64,000 nt of DNA from an uncultured Roseovarius sp. GTDB lineage: Bacteria; Pseudomonadota; Alphaproteobacteria; Rhodobacterales; Rhodobacteraceae. The notes under the pieces were generated by a model. The model ran no database searches. It saw nothing but the letters and a program-made list of their open reading frames with translations, and was not told where the DNA came from. Position numbers and translations under genes: made by a program. Below are positions 17,672 to 25,934 of this stretch, piece by piece (the stretch's first letter is position 1; each line of letters starts with the position of its first letter). The stretch is taken from positions 1 to 64,000 of the forward strand of contig NZ_CAJXNN010000007.1 in NCBI RefSeq assembly GCF_913057115.1, read 5' to 3'.

Positions 17672-18151
17672 GTGAAGCAGTTGATATTCGTATGGGCAGC
17701 CTTGTTGTTAGCGGGATGCGCCTCAAGTTCTGTTACACCAGTCTCGAAGAATGAGTTTATCCTCAACACTAGCGCTGCGCCGGTGTGTGGCCAATCCGGT
17801 GCAGCGAAGGTGGCAGCCAAGATGGCTGCGGTTGAAACGATACGTGCTGGGTACGATGGGTTTGTTATTAAGGGTGCTCAGTCCAGTGACAACGTAAGAG
17901 TTGTTCAGACAGCGCCAACAGGAGCCTACACTACTTCAACATACAATGGTGTTGGAAATACGGTTTACGGCAGTTCAAATACTACGTTCACAGGTGGTGG
18001 TCCACTGGTGCTGGGAGATCATAGCCGAGATCTTGCAGTGCGCATGTTCAGAGCAAACGAACGAGGCTTTGCGAACGCCGTAAATGCGCGAGACTTTTTA
18101 GGGCCGGAGTGGATTGAACTAGTCAAATCCGGGGTGTCAACTTGTTCTTAA
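17672..18151 (+). CDS. Lipoprotein of unknown function in the ribosomal operon
   Basis: The 159-residue product has a lipoprotein signal (MKQLIFVWAALLLAGCASSS, lipobox LAGC) and no domain I recognise. The middle is rich in Thr, Gly, Ser and Asn (TAPTGAYTTSTYNG ... VYGSSNTTFTGGG). It starts with GTG behind GGGGAGAGGGAC. The gene and its flanks are visibly more A/T-rich, with codons unlike those of its neighbours, which suggests recent acquisition. It lies between adk and rpsM. Confidence 0.7.
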   Translation: MKQLIFVWAALLLAGCASSSVTPVSKNEFILNTSAAPVCGQSGAAKVAAKMAAVETIRAGYDGFVIKGAQSSDNVRVVQTAPTGAYTTSTYNGVGNTVYGSSNTTFTGGGPLVLGDHSRDLAVRMFRANERGFANAVNARDFLGPEWIELVKSGVSTCS

Positions 18152-18181
18152 GGTTAAAGGTGAGGTTCTAAATGAATGGGG

Positions 18182-18210
18182 TTGACGCTCCCGCCTTTTG
18201 CGCCTAACCA
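18182..18210 (+). promoter_or_regulatory. Candidate promoter for rpsM-rpsK-rpoA
   Basis: TTGACG (18182-18187), 17-nt spacer, TAACCA (18205-18210). The -35 is good and the -10 poor. A 7-bp hairpin (GGCCCGA / TCGGGCC, 18285-18308) lies in the leader between it and rpsM. Confidence 0.4.
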
Positions 18211-18363
18211 CCCCTATCTCGATTGAGTAAATGATTCCCTATCGGCCCGTCCGAAAGTGAATCGATCACCTGAAATTCAGCTGCGGCCCGACGCTTACGC
18301 CTCGGGCCTACGTTGTGAAAAAAGGTTCTGGAGTTACGGAACCGCAACGAAAGGATATGACAC

Positions 18364-18732
18364 GTGGCACGTATCGCCGGCGTAAATCTTCCCACTGCCA
18401 AACGGGTCCCGATTGCCCTCACCTATATCACCGGAATTGGCCATTCTTCGGCCAAGGCCATCTGCGAAGCAACGGGCATCGACCCCACCCGCCGGGTCAA
18501 TGAGCTTAGCGACACCGAAGCCGTGGCCCTGCGTGAGCACATCGACAGCAACTACACCGTTGAAGGTGACCTGCGTCGTGAAGTTCAAATGAACATCAAG
18601 CGCCTGATGGACCTTGGCTCCTACCGTGGCCTGCGCCACCGCCGTAACCTGCCGGTTCGCGGTCAGCGTACCCATACCAATGCCCGCACCCGCAAGGGCC
18701 CGGCGAAACCCATCGCCGGCAAGAAGAAATAA
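18364..18732 (+). CDS. rpsM: 30S ribosomal protein S13
   Basis: S13 is in the 30S head at the subunit bridge. The 122 residues start [20 protein letters not shown] after a GTG initiator and contain [20 protein letters not shown]. The GTG is supported by AAAGGA 8 nt upstream and by the family N-terminus. rpsK follows 15 nt later. Confidence 0.98.
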   Translation: MARIAGVNLPTAKRVPIALTYITGIGHSSAKAICEATGIDPTRRVNELSDTEAVALREHIDSNYTVEGDLRREVQMNIKRLMDLGSYRGLRHRRNLPVRGQRTHTNARTRKGPAKPIAGKKK

Positions 18733-18747
18733 GGAGGGCATTGAACA

Positions 18748-19137
18748 ATGGCACGTGATACCCGTCGCACCAAACGCAAGGTCTCCAAGAACATCGCCAC
18801 TGGCGTTGCTCATGTGAACTCGTCGTTCAACAACACCAAGATCCTGATCTCGGACGTGCAAGGCAACGCCATCTCGTGGTCGTCGGCTGGCACCATGGGC
18901 TTCAAGGGCTCGCGCAAGTCGACTCCCTACGCCGCCCAGATGGCCGCCGAAGACGCGGGCCGCAAGGCTCAGGAACATGGCATGAAGACCCTTGAGGTCG
19001 AAGTCCAAGGGCCCGGTTCGGGCCGTGAGTCGGCGCTCCGCGCGCTGGCGGCTGTCGGCTTCAACATCACTTCGATCCGTGACGTCACGCCGATGGCGCA
19101 CAATGGCTGCCGCCCGCCGAAACGCCGCCGGGTCTAA
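18748..19137 (+). CDS. rpsK: 30S ribosomal protein S11
   Basis: S11 is in the 30S platform near the Shine-Dalgarno helix. The 129 residues include [37 protein letters not shown] and the ending [17 protein letters not shown] precedes the start. rpsD, often the next gene, is absent; rpoA follows after a hairpin. Confidence 0.98.
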   Translation: MARDTRRTKRKVSKNIATGVAHVNSSFNNTKILISDVQGNAISWSSAGTMGFKGSRKSTPYAAQMAAEDAGRKAQEHGMKTLEVEVQGPGSGRESALRALAAVGFNITSIRDVTPMAHNGCRPPKRRRV

Positions 19138-19152
19138 GCACTATTTTTCAGG

Positions 19153-19181
19153 TTGGGGCCGCATCTTTTTCGCGGCCCCAA
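19153..19181 (+). terminator. Strong hairpin between rpsK and rpoA
   Basis: TTGGGGCCGC and GCGGCCCCAA pair perfectly over 10 bp around a T-rich 9-nt loop. The following bases are TCCGTCGTTTT, so the T-run is weak and offset. It may act as a partial terminator that lowers rpoA expression relative to the ribosomal genes. Confidence 0.5.
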
Positions 19182-19250
19182 TCCGTCGTTTTAAACCTCG
19201 GGCGTTCCGGACCTTCGGACATGGGGCCGGGACAGGAATGGAGGGACCAC

Positions 19251-20267
19251 ATGATCCACAAGAATTGGGCCGAATTGATCAAGCCGACCCAGCTTGAGGT
19301 GAAGCCGGGCAATGACCCGCTCCGCCAAGCCACAGTCGTGGCAGAACCCCTTGAGCGCGGCTTTGGCCTGACGCTCGGCAACGCTTTGCGTCGCGTGCTG
19401 CTCAGCTCGCTGCAAGGTGCCGCCATCACCAGCGTGCAAATCGACAACGTCCTGCACGAGTTTTCCAGCGTCGCGGGTGTCCGCGAAGATGTCACCGACA
19501 TCGTGCTGAACCTCAAGGGTGTTGCCCTGCGCATGGACGTCGAAGGGCCCAAGCGCCTGTCGATCAATGCCAAGGGTCCGGGCGAAGTGACCGCCGGCGA
19601 CATCGCCGACAGCGCGGGGATCGAGATCCTGAACAAGGATCACGTGATCTGCCACCTCGACGAAGGCGCCGACCTTTACATGGAACTGACCGTTGGCACC
19701 GGCAAAGGCTATGTTGCCGCCGACAAGAACAAGCCCGAGGATGCGCCCATTGGCCTGATCCCCGTGGATGCGATCTATTCGCCGGTCAACAAGGTCAGCT
19801 ACGATGTCCAGCCCACCCGTGAGGGCCAGGTTCTGGATTATGACAAGCTGACCATGAAGGTTGAAACCGATGGCTCGATCTCGCCGGATGATGCCGTGGC
19901 CTTCGCCGCCCGCATCCTGCAAGATCAACTGTCGATCTTCGTCAACTTTGACGAGCCGGAATCGGCTGGTCGTCAGGACGAAGACGAAGGCCTCGAGTTC
20001 AACCCGCTGCTTCTCAAGAAAGTGGACGAGCTGGAGCTTTCGGTCCGGTCGGCAAACTGCCTGAAGAACGACAACATCGTTTACATCGGCGACCTGATCC
20101 AGAAAACCGAAGCCGAGATGCTCCGCACTCCGAACTTCGGCCGCAAGTCGCTCAACGAGATCAAAGAGGTTCTCTCGGGCATGGGTCTGCACCTCGGCAT
20201 GGATGTCGAAGACTGGCCGCCCGACAATATCGAAGATCTGGCCAAGAAATACGAAGACCAGTTCTAA
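19251..20267 (+). CDS. rpoA: RNA polymerase alpha subunit
   Basis: The alpha subunit nucleates polymerase assembly and contacts UP elements and activators. The 338 residues show the N-terminal assembly domain ([20 protein letters not shown]) and the C-terminal domain helix-hairpin-helix part ([18 protein letters not shown]). The ATG at 19251 is preferred over one 30 nt upstream because it has GGAGGGACCAC before it and gives the usual start [12 protein letters not shown]. Confidence 0.98.
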   Translation: MIHKNWAELIKPTQLEVKPGNDPLRQATVVAEPLERGFGLTLGNALRRVLLSSLQGAAITSVQIDNVLHEFSSVAGVREDVTDIVLNLKGVALRMDVEGPKRLSINAKGPGEVTAGDIADSAGIEILNKDHVICHLDEGADLYMELTVGTGKGYVAADKNKPEDAPIGLIPVDAIYSPVNKVSYDVQPTREGQVLDYDKLTMKVETDGSISPDDAVAFAARILQDQLSIFVNFDEPESAGRQDEDEGLEFNPLLLKKVDELELSVRSANCLKNDNIVYIGDLIQKTEAEMLRTPNFGRKSLNEIKEVLSGMGLHLGMDVEDWPPDNIEDLAKKYEDQF

Positions 20268-20283
20268 GCATTTCGTGGGCCGT

Positions 20284-20368
20284 TTCGTACGACTCGTACG
20301 ATCCGGCCCGCGGCACCCCCGAGTTTCGTACGAAACTCACGTACAAAACGTACGACTCGTACAAAACT
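20284..20368. repeat. Cluster of CGTACG palindromes between rpoA and rplQ
   Basis: Six GTAC-centred sites occur in about 80 bp. Two of them form a direct repeat CGTACGACTCGTAC (20286 and 20349), and one is the longer palindrome GAGTTTCGTACGAAACTC. Similar clusters are at 49592 and 58570. rpoA and rplQ are normally only a few bases apart; here the gap is 183 nt. Confidence 0.65.
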
Positions 20369-20450
20369 CACCCCGGGCACCTGCCCCAAGGAGAGTCGGT
20401 GACACGCATCATCGGCCAGACAAAGCAAAACACTGTAAAGGACTAGAAAA

Positions 20451-20876
20451 ATGCGTCACGCAAAAGGCTATCGCCGCCTCAACCGTACCCACGAACACCG
20501 CAAGGCCCTCTGGGCCAACATGGCCGGTTCGCTCATCGAACACGAACAAATCAAGACGACCCTGCCCAAGGCAAAAGAGCTTCGCCGGGTCATCGAAAAG
20601 CTGGTAACCCTCGGAAAACGCGGCGATATTCACGCCCGTCGTCAGGCTGCGGCCCAGCTCAAGCAGGACAAGCACGTCGCAAAACTCTTCGACGTCATCG
20701 GCCCGCGCTACGCCGAACGCCAAGGCGGCTATGTCCGCGTCCTGAAGGCCGGCTTCCGCTACGGCGACATGGCCCCGATGGCCATCATCGAATTCGTCGA
20801 CCGTGACGTTGACGCCAAGGGTGCCGCTGACCGCGCCCGCGTCGAAGCCGAAGAAGCGGCGGCCGACGAAGAATAA
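20451..20876 (+). CDS. rplQ: 50S ribosomal protein L17
   Basis: L17 lies near the tunnel exit. The 141 residues begin [20 protein letters not shown] and have the typical [21 protein letters not shown], plus a short acidic C-terminal tail. It ends the ribosomal region, followed by a small GAAACC / GGTTTC stem and a terminator. Confidence 0.98.
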   Translation: MRHAKGYRRLNRTHEHRKALWANMAGSLIEHEQIKTTLPKAKELRRVIEKLVTLGKRGDIHARRQAAAQLKQDKHVAKLFDVIGPRYAERQGGYVRVLKAGFRYGDMAPMAIIEFVDRDVDAKGAADRARVEAEEAAADEE

Positions 20877-20905
20877 AGTATTGAAACCAAAAGGTTTCTT
20901 CTACC

Positions 20906-20938
20906 GGCCCCTGCCAATCTGGCGGGGGCCTTTTCTTT
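20906..20938 (+). terminator. Intrinsic terminator after rplQ
   Basis: GGCCCCTGCC and GGCGGGGGCC form a 10-bp stem with one T-G pair and a 5-nt loop, followed by TTTTCTTT. Confidence 0.9.
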
Positions 20939-20999
20939 ACGGTTGCACTTTTCCTTCGGCCTTCGCATATCTTTGAGACGTGGAATTGAAGGGGGTTTC

Positions 21000-22379
21000 A
21001 TGCTCCGCGCCTTGCTCATCGTCGCAATCGGTCTCATCACCCCGGCATGGGCCGAAACCCGTGTGCCCGCATCTCAGTCTGAGATTTCCATGGGCTTTAC
21101 GCCCGTGGTCAAACGCGCCGCCCCCGCCGTGGTCAACATCTACGCCCGCCGGATCGTTAATGTCCGCTCCAGTCCATTTGCAGGCGATCCGTTTTTTCAA
21201 AACCTTTTCAATAACTTCGGTGTTCCGCAGCAGCGCGTGCAAAACTCGCTCGGCTCCGGCGTGATCCTTAGCGAAGACGGTATCGTGGTGTCGAACTACC
21301 ATGTGGTGGGCGAGGCCACGGATATTCGCGTGGTCCTCAAGGACCGGCGGGAATTTGAAGCCAAGGTCCTGTTATCAGACGAAGAATCCGATCTCGCCAT
21401 CCTCCGGATGAAAGATGCCCCGCGCCTTCCGGCCCTCGATCTACGCAACAGCGATACGGTTGAGGTGGGTGAACTGGTTCTCGCGATCGGCAACCCCTTC
21501 GGTGTGGGGCAAACCGTCAGTTCCGGCATCGTTTCCGGCCTCGCCCGTTCGGGCACAGCCACCGGCAACGCGCGAGGTTATTTCATCCAGACGGATGCCC
21601 CCATCAACCCCGGCAATTCGGGTGGCGCCTTGGTGGATGTGAATGGTCAACTCATTGGAATCAATACATCAATCCTCAGTCGCTCGGGCGGCTCCAACGG
21701 CATTGGTTTTGCCATTCCATCGGCCTTGGTGGCCCAATTCGTGGCACAGGCCAAGGCCGGACATACGGAATTCAAGCGCCCTTGGGCGGGTCTTAGCGGT
21801 CAATCCGTCATGGCCGATATGGTCGAGGGCCTTGGTCTTGATCGCCCCGGCGGCATCGTCATCTCGCAAGTCCATCCGGCAAGTGCCTTCGCGGAGGCCG
21901 GTATCGGGGCTGGCGATGTGATTACCACCGTGGACGGTTTGCCGGTCAACACGCCGGCTGAAATGATTTTTCGTATGTCTGTCAAAGGGATAGGAAAAGA
22001 CGTCACCTTGAATATCTGGCGTGACGGTGAGTCCGAGGAAATCTCGCTCCCGCTGATCGCCGCACCTGACGACCCGCCCCGCGATACACTGCAAACCTCC
22101 AGCCGATCGGCCATTCCCGGCCTCACCCTTTCAACCGTCAACCCGGCTGTGATCGATGACTATGACCTGTCGTTCAACGCGAAGGGTGTCGTAGTGGACA
22201 ACCCGGGGCAAGTGGGCCTGCGCGCAGGGTTGCGAGCGGGTGATATTATTCTGTCTATCAATGACTTATCCCCCAAGAATAGCGCCGATGCCGCGCAACT
22301 TCTTGAAGAGACCAGAGGCCGCCTTGCCTTGGAAGTCCAACGTGGAACACGGCGCATGGTCATGCGCTTCCGGTTGTAA
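21000..22379 (+). CDS. Periplasmic Do-family serine protease (DegP/HtrA-like)
   Basis: The 459-residue protein has a signal peptide (MLRALLIVAIGLITPAWA), a trypsin-like domain with His101 (SNYHVVGEA), Asp131 (ESDLAILRM) and Ser207 (NPGNSGGAL), and two PDZ domains (about 260-350 and 385-455). Such proteases degrade or hold misfolded envelope proteins. The start is chosen from the signal peptide and GAAGGGGG. rarA follows 3 nt later. The length fits DegQ/DegP types. Confidence 0.92.
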   Translation: MLRALLIVAIGLITPAWAETRVPASQSEISMGFTPVVKRAAPAVVNIYARRIVNVRSSPFAGDPFFQNLFNNFGVPQQRVQNSLGSGVILSEDGIVVSNYHVVGEATDIRVVLKDRREFEAKVLLSDEESDLAILRMKDAPRLPALDLRNSDTVEVGELVLAIGNPFGVGQTVSSGIVSGLARSGTATGNARGYFIQTDAPINPGNSGGALVDVNGQLIGINTSILSRSGGSNGIGFAIPSALVAQFVAQAKAGHTEFKRPWAGLSGQSVMADMVEGLGLDRPGGIVISQVHPASAFAEAGIGAGDVITTVDGLPVNTPAEMIFRMSVKGIGKDVTLNIWRDGESEEISLPLIAAPDDPPRDTLQTSSRSAIPGLTLSTVNPAVIDDYDLSFNAKGVVVDNPGQVGLRAGLRAGDIILSINDLSPKNSADAAQLLEETRGRLALEVQRGTRRMVMRFRL

Positions 22380-22382
22380 CGG

Positions 22383-23690
22383 ATGAGCGACCTCTTCGAT
22401 CAGGCCCCGGACGCCATACCTGAAAGCGCCCCACGCCCCTTGGCTGACCGCCTGCGCCCGAAAACCCTGTCGGAGGTGATCGGGCAGGAGCAAGTGCTGG
22501 GGCAGCAAGCTCCGCTTGGCGTCATGCTGTCATCGGGCAGCCTGTCATCGCTTGTTTTCTGGGGCCCGCCCGGTGTGGGCAAAACCACCATCGCCCGCCT
22601 TCTGGCCGATGAAACCGACATGCATTTCGTGCAGATCAGCGCGATCTTCACCGGAGTGCCCGACCTCAAGAAAGTTTTTGAACAGGCCAAGCACCGCCGT
22701 GCGAACGGGCAGGGGACGCTTCTTTTTGTCGACGAAATCCACCGTTTCAACAAGGCACAGCAAGACGGGTTCCTGCCGCACATGGAGGATGGCACCATCC
22801 TTCTGGTGGGCGCGACCACGGAAAATCCCAGTTTCGAGTTGAACGCCGCGCTTTTGAGCCGCTCGCAAGTTCTTGTTCTGGAAAGGCTTTCCTTGGCTGA
22901 CCTTGAGCGCATGGCGCAACGCGCCGAGGCCGAGCTTGACCGCAGCCTGCCGCTGGACGGCCCGGCGCGTGAGGCACTTCTGGAAATGGCCGATGGCGAT
23001 GGCCGCGCGCTCTTGAACCTGATCGAACAGGTCGCGGCGTGGCAGGTGGATGGCAAACTTGATACCGAGGCCCTGACCACCCGCCTCATGCGGCGGGCGG
23101 CGAAATATGACAAGGGTGGGGATGAGCATTACAACCTGATTTCCGCGCTGCATAAATCGGTGCGCGGGTCCGATCCGGATGCAGCGCTCTACTGGTATGC
23201 GCGTATGCTGACCGGCGGCGAAGACCCGCGCTATCTTGCCCGCCGGATCACCCGCATGGCGGTTGAGGATATCGGCCTAGCCGACCCGCAGGCGCAAACC
23301 GTCTGCTTGCACGCATGGGAAACCTATGAGCGCCTTGGCAGCCCCGAAGGTGAATTGGCCTTGGCCCAAGCGGTAACGTATCTGGCCCTCGCGCCCAAGT
23401 CCAACGCCGGCTACGTGGCCTACAAGGCGGCCATGCGCGAAGCTAAGAAAACCGGAAGTGAACCGCCCCCCAAACACATCCTGAATGCACCCACCTCCCT
23501 GATGAAAGAGCAGGGCTATGGCGCGGGATACGATTATGATCATGACGCCGAAGATGGGTTTTCCGGCCAAAATTATTTTCCCGAAGGCATGTCGCGCCCG
23601 GTACTTTACCAACCCGTCGAACGGGGCTTCGAACGAGAGTTGAAGAAGCGACTCGACTATTTCGCCAAGTTGCGCGCCAAGCGCCAATAA
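22383..23690 (+). CDS. rarA: Replication-associated recombination protein RarA
   Basis: RarA (MgsA) is a cytoplasmic AAA+ ATPase that acts at stalled replication forks. The 435 residues show PLADRLRPKTLSEVIGQEQ, Walker A GPPGVGKTT, Walker B FVDEIHRFNKAQQD and the MgsA-type C-terminal domain with TRMAVEDIGLADP. It begins 3 nt after the protease gene, so the two are probably co-transcribed; no functional link is apparent. Confidence 0.95.
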   Translation: MSDLFDQAPDAIPESAPRPLADRLRPKTLSEVIGQEQVLGQQAPLGVMLSSGSLSSLVFWGPPGVGKTTIARLLADETDMHFVQISAIFTGVPDLKKVFEQAKHRRANGQGTLLFVDEIHRFNKAQQDGFLPHMEDGTILLVGATTENPSFELNAALLSRSQVLVLERLSLADLERMAQRAEAELDRSLPLDGPAREALLEMADGDGRALLNLIEQVAAWQVDGKLDTEALTTRLMRRAAKYDKGGDEHYNLISALHKSVRGSDPDAALYWYARMLTGGEDPRYLARRITRMAVEDIGLADPQAQTVCLHAWETYERLGSPEGELALAQAVTYLALAPKSNAGYVAYKAAMREAKKTGSEPPPKHILNAPTSLMKEQGYGAGYDYDHDAEDGFSGQNYFPEGMSRPVLYQPVERGFERELKKRLDYFAKLRAKRQ

Positions 23691-23840
23691 TCCGGCGAGC
23701 GCTTGACCGACGTACAGCCCCAGGTGGTATGGCTGTCGTTTTGCGACAACGCCATAATCGCTCTGAATGCCCACCGCAGGCTGTTTTCGCAGGGTTCACC
23801 AGCACCTTTCCTGTATCTGCCGGGGATTGTTAAAAAAAAA

Positions 23841-23888
23841 TTGAATAGCCAAACTAGAGGGTAGAAGGCGGGCGGATTTCGTGTTTTG
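23841..23888 (+). promoter_or_regulatory. Conserved upstream block of the first binding-protein gene
   Basis: TTGAA, 12 nt, AGGGTAGAAG, 5 nt, CGGATTTCGTGTTTTG. The same parts with the same spacings are found before the paralogous gene at 25774-25821, while the bases between differ. TTGAAT and TAGAAG are possible -35 and -10 boxes but only 15 nt apart. The block ends 117 nt before the ATG. The rest of the 315-nt gap 23691-24005 shows only an A9 run and no gene. Confidence 0.6.
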
Positions 23889-24005
23889 TTACTTGTATGT
23901 CGCATTTGGGCCGCCGGCCCACCTAAAGGAAAGGGAAGCTTTTCCAAAGAGTCACGCGCTGACGGCTCCAAGCAGCGAACAAAACCAAATCAACAGGGAT
24001 ACAAC

Positions 24006-25616
24006 ATGACAAAGGTCAAAGATCAGATTCTCATCGACCGGCTGGCGGATGCCGCCCGCAATGGCAAGATCTCGCGCCGGTCGTTTATGCACTACTCGAT
24101 GGCGGCGGGCATGACCGCTTCGGCCGCCACTGGGCTCTGGACCACTCAGGCTCATGCGCAGCCACAGCGCGGTGGCACTTTCAAAGTGGGCATGCATGAC
24201 GGAAACTCGTCCGATACCCACGACCCGGGCCAGTATGTCTCGCGCCAGCAGATCTATCTTGCCCACCAATACCGCAGCTATCTGACGTTGATCGAACCTG
24301 ACGGCTCGCTCGGGCCTGATCTTGCAAGCGACTGGTCGGCCAACGAGGATGCCTCGGTCTGGACCTTCGAGATCAACCCGAACGCCTCGTTCCACAGCGG
24401 CAACCCTGTAATGGCCAAAGACGTTGTCGCCTCGCTCAATCACCACCGTGGTGAGGAGTCGACCTCGGCGGCCAAGGCTCTGCTGTCTTCGGTGACCGAT
24501 GTGGCTGCTGATGGTGATCACACGGTTGTCGTGACGCTGGAAAGCGGCATTGCCGACCTTCCTTGGCTGTTGACCGACTACCACCTTGCCATTTGTCCGG
24601 CGAATGACGACGGCAGCATGAACTGGCAATCTGGTGACGGCTCGGGTCCCTACAAGATCGACCAAGGGGAGTGGGGCGTTGGCTGGAAACTTAGCCGCCA
24701 TGACGGCTGGCACCTCGAAGGAGCCTACTTCGACAAGGTCGAGATGCTGGTGCTCAACGACCCGAACGCGCGCCAGACTGCATTGGTCACCGGCGATGTT
24801 GACGCAGTGTCGCTGATCGACATCAAGACCTCGGCGCTGTTGCAGCGCGACCCCAACATTGCCGTGGAGAACGTACCCTCGGCGGCCGCGATCACCATGC
24901 CGATGTTCTGTGACACCGCACCGTTCGACGATGTCAACGTGCGCAACGCGCTCAAGCTGTCCATCGACCGCAACGAGATCATCGAGAAGATCGCCTTCGG
25001 CGCGGCCACCATCGGCAACGACTTCCACCATTCGCCGGCCCAGCCATATTGGCCCGAGGACATACCGCAGCGCGAATATGACCCCGATCAGGCCAAATCG
25101 CTTCTGAAGAAGGCGGGGATGGAAGATCTCACAGTCAGCATCTCGACAGCCGACAGCCTGTTCTCGGGTGCCGTTGACATGTGCGTACTTTACGCCGAGC
25201 AGGCCAAGCAGGCCGGCATCACCGTCAATGTCGTACGCGAGCCCAACGACGGCTACTATTCCGACGTCTGGCTGAAAAAGCCGTTCTGCGCGGTTTCTTG
25301 GGGCGCGCGCCCTACGCCGGACGTTATGTATACGCTTGCTTACAAGTCCGACGCGGACTGGAACGAAAGCCGCTGGCAAAACGAGAAGTTCAACGAGCTG
25401 CTGCTACAGGCCAAGTCGGAACTCGACGACAGCTTGCGCGCCGAGATGTACCGCGAAATGGCGATGCTTGCCCGCGACGATGGCGGCACGATCATCCCGA
25501 TGTTCAACAACTTCGTCTATGCGCGCCGTAGCAATGTGATGCGCGGCGAAAGCCTCGCGGCAAGCTGGGAACTGGACGGTGCCCGCGCGCCAAGCCGCTG
25601 GTGGTTCTCGTCCTGA
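24006..25616 (+). CDS. Tat-exported peptide/nickel-type ABC binding protein, paralogue 1
   Basis: This 536-residue solute-binding protein of family 5 has a twin-arginine signal (KISRRSFMHYSMAAG, Arg24-Arg25, cleavage likely after AHA at 51). The mature part has the family features (DGSLGPDLASDWS, DYHLAICPANDDG, NDPNARQTALVTGDVDAV). It captures a peptide-like solute in the periplasm for the importer encoded downstream. The start is set by the Tat signal and AGGGATACAAC. Its neighbour at 25935 is a full-length paralogue of identical length. The ligand cannot be named from sequence. Confidence 0.9.
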   Translation: MTKVKDQILIDRLADAARNGKISRRSFMHYSMAAGMTASAATGLWTTQAHAQPQRGGTFKVGMHDGNSSDTHDPGQYVSRQQIYLAHQYRSYLTLIEPDGSLGPDLASDWSANEDASVWTFEINPNASFHSGNPVMAKDVVASLNHHRGEESTSAAKALLSSVTDVAADGDHTVVVTLESGIADLPWLLTDYHLAICPANDDGSMNWQSGDGSGPYKIDQGEWGVGWKLSRHDGWHLEGAYFDKVEMLVLNDPNARQTALVTGDVDAVSLIDIKTSALLQRDPNIAVENVPSAAAITMPMFCDTAPFDDVNVRNALKLSIDRNEIIEKIAFGAATIGNDFHHSPAQPYWPEDIPQREYDPDQAKSLLKKAGMEDLTVSISTADSLFSGAVDMCVLYAEQAKQAGITVNVVREPNDGYYSDVWLKKPFCAVSWGARPTPDVMYTLAYKSDADWNESRWQNEKFNELLLQAKSELDDSLRAEMYREMAMLARDDGGTIIPMFNNFVYARRSNVMRGESLAASWELDGARAPSRWWFSS

Positions 25617-25635
25617 TCCGTTGTCTGAAAATCAT

Positions 25636-25664
25636 CCATCCCGGCGCTGATGCCGCCGGGGTGG
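25636..25664 (+). repeat. GC hairpin between the two binding-protein genes
   Basis: CCATCCCGGCG and CGCCGGGGTGG pair with one T-G. No T-run follows, so full termination is unlikely; it may protect the 3' end of the first message. Confidence 0.4.
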
Positions 25665-25773
25665 AGCAGCCGACGTTTCAGGGCCGCATTCGGACATTTG
25701 CTTGGCAGTTTCGCAGCTTCGCTCGGGTTTGTTGTCAATCGCCACCGATGCGCCCGCTAGATCAAAATTCGCT

Positions 25774-25821
25774 TTGAACGCAGCAAGTAAAGGGTAGAAG
25801 TGCTTCGGATTTCGTGTTTTG
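25774..25821 (+). promoter_or_regulatory. Conserved upstream block of the second binding-protein gene
   Basis: Same pattern and spacing as 23841-23888 (TTGAA, AGGGTAGAAG, CGGATTTCGTGTTTTG). It ends 113 nt before the ATG at 25935. The 318-nt gap 25617-25934 holds no other feature I can support. Confidence 0.6.
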
Positions 25822-25934
25822 ATAATCCAGTGTCGGTTTCAGAACACTCACATTGTGCGTAGATAGAAAATCTTGATCTGGCGCACGCAAAAAAAATGAT
25901 CACCATGATCGCAAAAATCTTCCAGGGAGACAAT

